Source: Oscillospiraceae bacterium | GTDB lineage: Bacteria; Bacillota; Clostridia; Oscillospirales; Oscillospiraceae | DNA: 19,883 nt | Assembly (NCBI GenBank): GCA_016302405.1 | Contig: JAEDNR010000031.1 | Span: forward strand, 1 to 19,883 | Direction of reading: 5' to 3' | Shown: positions 15,021 to 19,883 of the stretch, piece by piece | Layout: the number at the start of each line of letters is the position of its first letter | Numbering within the stretch: position 1 is the stretch's first letter | Translations under genes and position numbers: made by a program | The notes under the pieces: generated by a model | Told to the model about the DNA's origin: nothing | The model's input: only the letters and a program-made list of their open reading frames with translations | Databases searched by the model: none

Positions 15021-16409
15021 ATGAAAAAACAAAACCGCATTGCTTTCTTTAACATGCTCAGCACCCTGCTGCTCCGGGGACTTTCTGTCATTACCTCCGC
15101 AATTTTTTCCCGGCTCTTGGGAACCAACGGCTATGGTGTGCTGTCAACTTACAATGTCTGGGTGAGTGTGGCATCCATAACAGGGACCCTGCAGACCAGC
15201 GGAACCCTGGTCAATGCCCGGGTGGAGTATCCGCCGGAGCGGCAGAGGGCTTACCAGTCTTCGGTGATGACGCTGTCCTTGGTTTCATTCCTGTGCTGCT
15301 GCGCCCTGGTGCTCATTTTTCTGGGCCCGGTTTCCACAGTCCTCGAAATGCAGTGGTATCTGATTATCCTGATGCTGTGGCATGCTTTCGGGTCGTTCTG
15401 TGTCAATTTCCTGAACAATAAATTTACCTACGAATTTAAGGCGGGCAAGAATCTTATTCTGTCCCTGGGCGTTACGCTGACGACTCTTGCCCTGTCCGTT
15501 TGTCTGATCCTTCTCATGCCGGAAAACCTGCGCTATGTGGGCCGGATTCTGGGTCTCGCCGTTACCTACGGTGTGCTTGGCATTGCCGTATGCGTCTACA
15601 TCCTGTATTCCGGAAAAACCTTCTACAACCGGGAATACTGGAAATTCTGCATCGCTCTGGCGATTCCGGTGGTGTTTTACAGCCTTTCCGATCTGCTTCT
15701 AGGCCACAGCGACCTGGTGATGGTAAAGAAAATGCTGGGAGACAGCAAGGCAGGCATCTACGGCCTGGCCTACAATTTCGGCAGCGTTCTGTTCAGCATT
15801 TTTGCCGCGCTGAATAACAGCTGGACCCCCTTCTTCTTTGAGGACATGAAGCTTAAGAACGTGGACCGGGTGCGGTTCCAGGCAAAGCATTTCCTGGAGC
15901 TGTTCACGGTGCTGGCCATGGGCTTTGTGCTGCTGACGCCGGAGGTGTACCACTGGTTTGCCAGGCGGGATTACTGGGAAGGGACATCCCTTATCACGTT
16001 GTTTGCCGCCGGGTTCTATCTGAACTTCCTGTGCACCTTCCCTGTGAATTTCGAGTACTTCCATAAGAAAACCAAGATGGTGGCGGCGGCCACCGTTACC
16101 TCCTGCGTGCTCAATATCGGTCTTAACTATGTTTTTATTCTGCGCTTCGGCCTGGCAGGCGCGGCGGCGGCAACGGTGCTGTCCCACACCTTCCAGTTCA
16201 TGTTCCATTACTGCTACACCCGGTATGTGCTGGGGAAGGAAAGCTACCCCTTCGGCATCCGGTTTTGGGGAAAATACGCTGCCGCCTTTGCTGCCGCCGC
16301 GGTGCTGGTGACAGTGCTTCCTGACCTCTGGCTTCCCCGGTGGGGCCTGGGAGCCGCCCTGGGCCTTTGGGAGCTGTGGCAGATCAAAAAACGGAAAAGT
16401 ATTTTCTGA
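15021..16409 (+). CDS. Wzx-type flippase (MOP/PST superfamily polysaccharide exporter)
   Basis: 462 residues with about 12-14 hydrophobic helices. The N-terminal FFNMLSTLLLRGLSVITSAI, then FSRLLGTNGYGVLSTYN, and the mid-protein stretch AGIYGLAYNFGSVLF with NNSWTPFFFEDM are typical of RfbX/Wzx transporters that flip undecaprenyl-linked repeat units. Short positively charged tail KKRKSIF. It starts 42 bp after the GT2 gene with only a weak ribosome binding site, which could lower expression relative to neighbours (inference). Together with the polymerase at 8540 it defines the locus as Wzx/Wzy-dependent. Confidence 0.95.
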   Translation: MKKQNRIAFFNMLSTLLLRGLSVITSAIFSRLLGTNGYGVLSTYNVWVSVASITGTLQTSGTLVNARVEYPPERQRAYQSSVMTLSLVSFLCCCALVLIFLGPVSTVLEMQWYLIILMLWHAFGSFCVNFLNNKFTYEFKAGKNLILSLGVTLTTLALSVCLILLMPENLRYVGRILGLAVTYGVLGIAVCVYILYSGKTFYNREYWKFCIALAIPVVFYSLSDLLLGHSDLVMVKKMLGDSKAGIYGLAYNFGSVLFSIFAALNNSWTPFFFEDMKLKNVDRVRFQAKHFLELFTVLAMGFVLLTPEVYHWFARRDYWEGTSLITLFAAGFYLNFLCTFPVNFEYFHKKTKMVAAATVTSCVLNIGLNYVFILRFGLAGAAAATVLSHTFQFMFHYCYTRYVLGKESYPFGIRFWGKYAAAFAAAAVLVTVLPDLWLPRWGLGAALGLWELWQIKKRKSIF

Positions 16410-16422
16410 CAGGAGACAGGTT

Positions 16423-17556
16423 ATGAAAAAGGTGTTGTTTGCCGCGACTGTGGTCAAGACCCATATCATGGAATTTCATATTCCCTTCCTGCGGATGTTT
16501 CAGCAGGCGGGCTGGGAAACCGCGGTTGCCGCCCGGAATGACTATGAGGATCCCGGCGACTGCGTGATCCCCTGCTGTGACCGGTACTATGACATCCCCT
16601 TTGAGCGTTCCCCCTTAAAGCCCGGAAACCTGCGGGCCTACCGGGACTTAAAGCGGGTCATTGACGAGGGAAAATACAATCTCATTCACTGCCATACCCC
16701 GGTGGGGGCGCTCCTTACCAGGCTCGCCGCCCTAAGAGTGCGGAAAAAGGGGACCAAGGTGATCTACACCGCCCACGGCTTCCACTTTTACCGGGGCGCC
16801 CCGATTCTCAACTGGCTGGTGTATTTTCCGGCGGAGTGGCTGTGCGGCTTCTTTACCGATGTGCTCATTACCATCAACCGGGAGGACTACGCCTTCGCCC
16901 AAAAGCATATCCACGCCGGAAAGGTGTGCTATGTCCCCGGAGTGGGTGTGGACCTTGACCGGTTCAGTGGAAGCCGGGAGACGGCAAGGGAAAAGCTGGG
17001 TATCGGGAAAGATGAATTTGTCCTTCTGAGCGTGGGGGAGATGACGGTGAACAAAAACCACCGCCTTGCCTTGCAGGCTCTGGCCCTGCTGCGGGATAAG
17101 CCCATCCGGTATGTGCTGGTGGGCAGGGGAGAGCAGATGGAAAATCTGCAAGCTCTGGCCCGGGAGCTGGAAATTTCCAACCGGGTGATCTTTACAGGGT
17201 ATCGCAGCGATGTGCCGGAGCTGTATCCCGCTGCCGATGCCTTTTTCTTCCCCTCCATCCGGGAGGGGCTGTCCGTGGCACTGATGGAGGCTATGGCCAG
17301 CGGGCTTCCGTCCGTTGTGGGAAAGATCCGGGGCAATACCGACCTGATTGACGACGGCGTGGAAGGCGTGTACATGCCGCTGACACCGGAGGGCGCCGCC
17401 GAAGCCATAGAGAAACTGTATGACGATCCCGAACTGCGCTCCCGGCTGGGGGAAGCGGCCCGGGAAAAGGTGCGCCGCTTCTCCGCGCCGGAGGTGCAGG
17501 AGAGGATGCGGGAAATCTACCGGGACACCCTGGGCGCGGGAGATTGGGGGCTTTAA
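16423..17556 (+). CDS. Glycosyltransferase family 4 (EpsD/CapM-like)
   Basis: 377 residues, GT-B fold. NLIHCHTPVGALLTRLAAL (86-104), IYTAHGFHFYRGAP (114-127) and FTDVLITINREDY (144-156) are the conserved N-terminal stretches of the EpsD/CapM group. The donor domain has SVGEMTVNKNH (203-213) and E281-x7-E289 in REGLSVALMEAMASGLP. AGGAGA at 16411-16416 precedes the ATG at 16423. The following gene starts one base after its stop. Lying after the flippase rather than with the other transferases, it may be a later addition to the locus or may add a terminal or side sugar (speculative). Confidence 0.94.
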   Translation: MKKVLFAATVVKTHIMEFHIPFLRMFQQAGWETAVAARNDYEDPGDCVIPCCDRYYDIPFERSPLKPGNLRAYRDLKRVIDEGKYNLIHCHTPVGALLTRLAALRVRKKGTKVIYTAHGFHFYRGAPILNWLVYFPAEWLCGFFTDVLITINREDYAFAQKHIHAGKVCYVPGVGVDLDRFSGSRETAREKLGIGKDEFVLLSVGEMTVNKNHRLALQALALLRDKPIRYVLVGRGEQMENLQALARELEISNRVIFTGYRSDVPELYPAADAFFFPSIREGLSVALMEAMASGLPSVVGKIRGNTDLIDDGVEGVYMPLTPEGAAEAIEKLYDDPELRSRLGEAAREKVRRFSAPEVQERMREIYRDTLGAGDWGL

Positions 17557-17557
17557 G

Positions 17558-18532
17558 ATGCCGGGTACACTGATCGTATCACTGGATTTTGAACTGTTCT
17601 GGGGCATGCAGGACTGCGTGGAGCTAGAGCGGTACGAAGATCATGTTCTGGGAGGCCGGGAGGCGATCCCGCTTCTTTTGGAGCTCTTTGGAAAGCATGG
17701 CATCCACGCCACCTGGGCCACGGTGGGCTTCCAGTTCGCGTCAAGCAAAAAGGAACTGAAACGCTTTCTTCCTGACCTACGTCCCGAATACGAAAATTCC
17801 GCGCTGTCGGCCTACCGGTGCCTGGAGGAAATCGGGGAGGACGAGACGGCGGCGCCCTGCTTTTTTGCCGCCTCTCTGCTGGAAAAAATTGCAGCCTGCC
17901 CCGGTCAGGAGATCGGCAGCCATACCTTTTCCCACTACTACTGCCGGGAGAAGGGCCAGACCCCGGACCAGTTCCGGGCGGATATGGTCGCCGCGAAGCA
18001 AATTGCCGCTGCCCACGGGTACGATGTGACCAGTGTCATCTTTCCCAGAAACCAGACCACATCGTCCCATGTGGCGGTGCTGCGGGAGCTGGGCTTTTCC
18101 GCCTACCGGGACGAGGAAAACGACTGGATCCATGAAAAGATCTCCTTTGTGCCCCTGAAACGGCTTCTGCGTCTGGCGGATGTGTATCTGCCCCTGACCG
18201 GGCAGGGGGGCTACACCCCCAGAAACGAAAAGGGAATTGTAAATCTGGTCGGATCCCGGATGTATAAGCCCTATTTTGCGCCCCTGGGCTTTCTGGAGGG
18301 GCTTAAGCTTCTTAGGATCAAGGGTCAGATGCGCCATGCCGCGAAAACGGGGAAGACCTTCCACCTGTGGTGGCACCCCCACAACGTGGGGGTGCGGACG
18401 GAATACCACCTTGCCCAGCTGGAGGAAATCTTTTCCTACTACGATACCCTGCGCGCTCAGTACGGCATGCGCAGTCTCAATATGCGGGAAGCCGCCGGGG
18501 AAGTGCTGTCGGAAGAAACTCCCCATTCATGA
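17558..18532 (+). CDS. Polysaccharide deacetylase (CE4/NodB-like), no signal peptide
   Basis: 324 residues. LIVSLDFELFWG (5-16) gives the motif-1 acids D10 and E12; EIGSHTFSHYYC (118-129) gives metal ligands H122 and H126; FPRNQ (162-166) resembles motif 3; HLWWHPHN (269-276) is the C-terminal His motif. CE4 enzymes hydrolyse N- or O-acetyl groups on glycans. The catalytic domain begins almost at residue 1 with no signal peptide or membrane helix, so it probably acts in the cytoplasm on a lipid-linked repeat unit or other precursor. The ATG at 17558 starts one base after the previous stop, with only a G-rich weak ribosome binding site. The last codons and stop lie inside a 26-bp tandem duplication. 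A second, unrelated deacetylase is at 2283. Confidence 0.9.
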   Translation: MPGTLIVSLDFELFWGMQDCVELERYEDHVLGGREAIPLLLELFGKHGIHATWATVGFQFASSKKELKRFLPDLRPEYENSALSAYRCLEEIGEDETAAPCFFAASLLEKIAACPGQEIGSHTFSHYYCREKGQTPDQFRADMVAAKQIAAAHGYDVTSVIFPRNQTTSSHVAVLRELGFSAYRDEENDWIHEKISFVPLKRLLRLADVYLPLTGQGGYTPRNEKGIVNLVGSRMYKPYFAPLGFLEGLKLLRIKGQMRHAAKTGKTFHLWWHPHNVGVRTEYHLAQLEEIFSYYDTLRAQYGMRSLNMREAAGEVLSEETPHS

Positions 18533-18563
18533 AAAAAGAAGAAACTCCCCATTCATGAAAAAA
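18512..18563 (+). repeat. Perfect 26-bp tandem duplication across the deacetylase stop codon
   Basis: Bases 18512-18537 and 18538-18563 are identical, each beginning GAAGAAACTCCCC and ending TTCATGAAAAAA. The first copy encodes the C-terminal EETPHS and stop (18530-18532) of the deacetylase. Each copy contains ATGA, so a 9-codon frame (18529-18558) and a 12-codon frame (18555-18593) follow in overlapping ATGA fashion. Slipped-strand duplication is the simplest origin. Coding function is unlikely. Confidence 0.9.
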
Positions 18564-18577
18564 TCTGTTGATTTTTT
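18558..18577 (+). terminator. Weak A/T hairpin after the operon; possible partial terminator
   Basis: AAAAAATC (18558-18565) pairs with GATTTTTT (18570-18577) around a TGTT loop. CCCCA at 18547-18551 can pair further out with TGGGG at 18580-18584. The T run lies in the stem, not after a GC stem, so termination would be inefficient and read-through into the next gene is plausible. Confidence 0.35.
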
Positions 18578-18609
18578 TGTGGGGAAGTGCTAAAATTAAT
18601 TGATTTCTT

Positions 18610-18618
18610 TGATATACT
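18610..18618 (+). promoter_or_regulatory. Extended -10 promoter for the yebC-like gene
   Basis: TGATATACT is an extended -10 element (TG-n-TATACT) 24 nt before the start codon, in an AT-rich stretch unlike the surrounding coding DNA. No convincing -35 hexamer is seen 16-18 nt upstream, consistent with extended -10 dependence. Confidence 0.55.
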
Positions 18619-18642
18619 ATTCCAGAAGGGAAGATTTTCTTT

Positions 18643-19377
18643 ATGTCCGGACATTCCAAATGGCATAACATCCAGAAAACCAAGGGCGCGCAGGACGCCA
18701 AGCGGGCGGCCTCCTTTACCAAGATCGCCAAGGAAATGATCGTGGCGGTGAAAGAGGGCGGCGGTTCCGCGGATCCTGCCTACAACTCCAGACTGGCAAC
18801 CGTCATCACCAAGGCCAAGGCCGCCAACATGCCCAACGACAATATCAGACGGGTGCTGGAAAAGGCCAGCAACGCGGGCTCCGGTGACAACTACGAATCC
18901 ATCACCTATGAAGGCTACGGCCCCGGCGGCGTGGCGGTAATCGTGGAAGCCATGACCGACAACCGCAACCGGACCGCCGCCTCCGTGCGCCACCACTTCG
19001 ACAAGTTCGGCGGCAACCTGGGCGCCAACGGCTGTGTGAGCTGGAGCTTTGATAAGAAGGGCGTTCTGGTTATCGACAACGAGGACGGGGACTACGAGGA
19101 AGACACTGTGATGATGGATGCCATGGACTGCGGCGCGGACGATTTTGAGGCCGACGGCGACGCGTTCACGGTGTACACCACCCCCGATGATTTCAACGCC
19201 GTGGCGGATGCCATGACCGCGAAGAAGTATTCTTTCGTTTCCGCCCAGATCGAGATGGTGCCCCAGAACTATGTGAAGCTGTCCCCCGAAGATGCGGAGC
19301 GGATGGAAAAAATGCTGGAGCTGTTCGATGACGATGACGACGTGCAGAACACCTGGCACAACTGGGACGAAGATTAA
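18643..19377 (+). CDS. yebC: YebC/PmpR (TACO1) family protein
   Basis: 244 residues, full length for the family. The hallmark MSGHSKWHNIQKTKGAQDAK start, NMPNDNIRRVLEKA (66-79), YEGYGPGGVAVIVEAMTDNRNR (about 89-110) and the acidic end with DDDDDVQNTWHNWDED are all present. Cytoplasmic; long annotated as a transcriptional regulator, more recently linked to ribosome function and relief of translation stalling, including at proline-rich stretches. AGAAGGGA at 18624-18631 is the likely ribosome binding site. It has its own promoter and terminator and is a conserved housekeeping gene, so it probably marks the chromosomal boundary of the polysaccharide locus rather than taking part in it. Confidence 0.97.
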   Translation: MSGHSKWHNIQKTKGAQDAKRAASFTKIAKEMIVAVKEGGGSADPAYNSRLATVITKAKAANMPNDNIRRVLEKASNAGSGDNYESITYEGYGPGGVAVIVEAMTDNRNRTAASVRHHFDKFGGNLGANGCVSWSFDKKGVLVIDNEDGDYEEDTVMMDAMDCGADDFEADGDAFTVYTTPDDFNAVADAMTAKKYSFVSAQIEMVPQNYVKLSPEDAERMEKMLELFDDDDDVQNTWHNWDED

Positions 19378-19390
19378 TTGAAATGACTGT

Positions 19391-19430
19391 TCCCCCGGCA
19401 AGCCCGTGAGGCCATGCCGGGGGACTTTTT
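19391..19430 (+). terminator. Intrinsic terminator after the yebC-like gene
   Basis: TCCCCCGGCA (19391-19400) and TGCCGGGGGA (19415-19424) form a perfect 10-bp GC-rich stem with a 14-nt loop, followed by C and TTTTT (19426-19430). It begins 13 bp after the stop codon. Confidence 0.93.
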
Positions 19431-19591
19431 ACGCCTTTTCAGGATTCCGCTGGAATACCTGCATAAATCGGTTTTGATTCGCGTATGCGCATATGCAATG
19501 AGAGATCAAAAAGAATCTACGCAGCCATTCGTGCAATAAATGATCGTTTAGCGCACTGGCCCCAAATGGTGTGCGGGTGGATAGACGCCTT
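19431..19591. other. Non-coding stretch before the repeat island
   Basis: No credible gene. A short hairpin at 19440-19461 pairs CAGGATTCC with GGAATACCTG (one bulged A, GCT loop). GCGCACTGGC at 19551-19560 matches half of the hairpin repeat seen at base 1, suggesting a decayed copy. Confidence 0.5.
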
Positions 19592-19645
19592 GCCCCCCGC
19601 ACTTGTGAGGGGGGTGTCCCTGCGCTAGCGCAGGGACGGGGGGAG
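19592..19645 (+). repeat. G/C-run composite repeat, copy 1, with a 22-bp perfect palindrome core
   Basis: CCCCCC (19593-19598), GCACTTGTGA and GGGGGG (19609-19614) form the first hairpin. Bases 19616-19637 are a perfect 22-bp palindrome (half-site GTCCCTGCGCT), then GGGGGGAG (19638-19645). The outer parts match copy 2 (19800-19856) in inverted orientation, but the core differs. Confidence 0.8.
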
Positions 19646-19656
19646 TACGAATTTCC

Positions 19657-19697
19657 GGTCATTGCGAGCCAGTGCGCACACTGGCGTGGCAATCCCC
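19657..19697 (-). repeat. Palindromic hairpin repeat, copy B (opposite orientation)
   Basis: Inner arms GCCAGTG (19668-19674) and CACTGGC (19679-19685) with loop CGCA (TGCG on the - strand). Outer arms ATTGC (19661-19665) and GCAAT (19689-19693). Same architecture as copies A and C, read on the other strand. Confidence 0.85.
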
Positions 19698-19728
19698 ATC
19701 TTTAGAAGAAAGTGGTCTCAATGACGAG

Positions 19729-19770
19729 GGGGATTCCCACACCAGTCTTCGGACTGGTTCGGAATGACAC
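19729..19770 (+). repeat. Palindromic hairpin repeat, copy C
   Basis: Outer arms ATTCC (19733-19737) and GGAAT (19761-19765); inner arms ACCAGTC (19741-19747) and GACTGGT (19752-19758) with a TTCG loop. Same orientation as copy A at base 1. Arm differences from A and B occur in complementary pairs, so the stem is preserved. Confidence 0.85.
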
Positions 19771-19799
19771 ATAAATTGGAACACAGCCGCTTATACGAG

Positions 19800-19856
19800 C
19801 TCCCCCCGGTACCAGTGTGCGCTACTCTTACCACCCCCCTCATAAATGCGGGGGGC
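19800..19856 (-). repeat. G/C-run composite repeat, copy 2 (inverted), carrying a half hairpin repeat
   Basis: On the - strand it reads GCCCCCCGCATTTATGAGG, GGGGTG, a core of about 23 nt (19809-19831), then CGGGGGGAG. The flanks match copy 1, including the run lengths. The core here contains CCAGTGTGCGC (19812-19822), one arm and loop of the hairpin family, instead of the palindrome of copy 1. Confidence 0.7.
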
Positions 19857-19883
19857 GAGGGCGCTCCCGCGCCACTGCAACTG

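Noticed and set aside
19429..19692. 87-codon open frame on the - strand after the yebC terminator
   Set aside because: It runs through the palindromic repeats and the T tract of the terminator, and its residues mostly reflect repeat sequence. No ribosome binding site.
19592..19856. Repeat cluster considered as a CRISPR array
   Set aside because: Copies differ in orientation and sequence, spacing is irregular, and no cas genes are present.
19391..19883. Possible tRNA or small RNA genes in the 3' non-coding end
   Set aside because: No cloverleaf, T-loop or CCA-like pattern was found. The stems are explained by the terminator and repeats.

Overview
The window is a nearly complete Wzx/Wzy-type surface polysaccharide locus (capsule, exopolysaccharide or similar cell-wall glycan), followed by a separate housekeeping gene of the YebC/TACO1 family. 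Every gene is on the + strand. The moderately GC-rich codon use, strong AGGAGG-type ribosome binding sites, small PglC-type initiating transferase, CapD/PglF-type dehydratase and dense GC-rich palindromic intergenic repeats suggest a Clostridia-class Firmicute, plausibly a gut Oscillospiraceae/Ruminococcaceae member. That assignment is inference; no rRNA or other marker gives a species.

Layout. Bases 1-341 are non-coding: a palindromic repeat at the edge, inverted repeats, and a convincing promoter (TTGCTG, 17-nt spacer, TATAAT, extended -10) followed by a short leader with an 11-bp hairpin. Bases 342-5330 hold precursor and initiation genes: UDP-sugar 4,6-dehydratase, PIG-L/LmbE deacetylase, PglC-like phosphoglycosyl transferase, formyltransferase and an SDR epimerase/reductase. 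Bases 5345-17556 hold assembly genes: four GT4 and two GT2 glycosyltransferases with confident folds, a further GT4 at the 3' end, the Wzy polymerase, a Stealth-family sugar-phosphate transferase, a hexapeptide-repeat acyltransferase and the Wzx flippase. Bases 17558-18532 encode a CE4/NodB polysaccharide deacetylase without a signal peptide. Gaps are mostly 0-50 bp with several ATGA overlaps, so 342-18532 reads as one operon of about 18 kb.

How they may work together (inference). The dehydratase and SDR could make a 6-deoxy-HexNAc that the PglC-like enzyme places on undecaprenyl phosphate. The deacetylase/formyltransferase pair could exchange N-acetyl for N-formyl. Seven glycosyltransferases plus Stealth would then extend the unit, probably with one phosphodiester link and an O-acyl group; Wzx flips it and Wzy polymerises it. 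No chain-length regulator, BY-kinase, phosphatase or aminotransferase is in the window.

Bases 18533-18642 contain a perfect 26-bp tandem duplication over the end of the deacetylase gene and a probable extended -10 promoter for the yebC-like gene at 18643-19377, which ends in a strong intrinsic terminator. Bases 19431-19883 have no credible gene. They are an island of structured repeats: hairpin elements with UNCG-type tetraloops and paired arm changes, related to the element at base 1, and two inverted copies of a G/C-run composite repeat with different cores.
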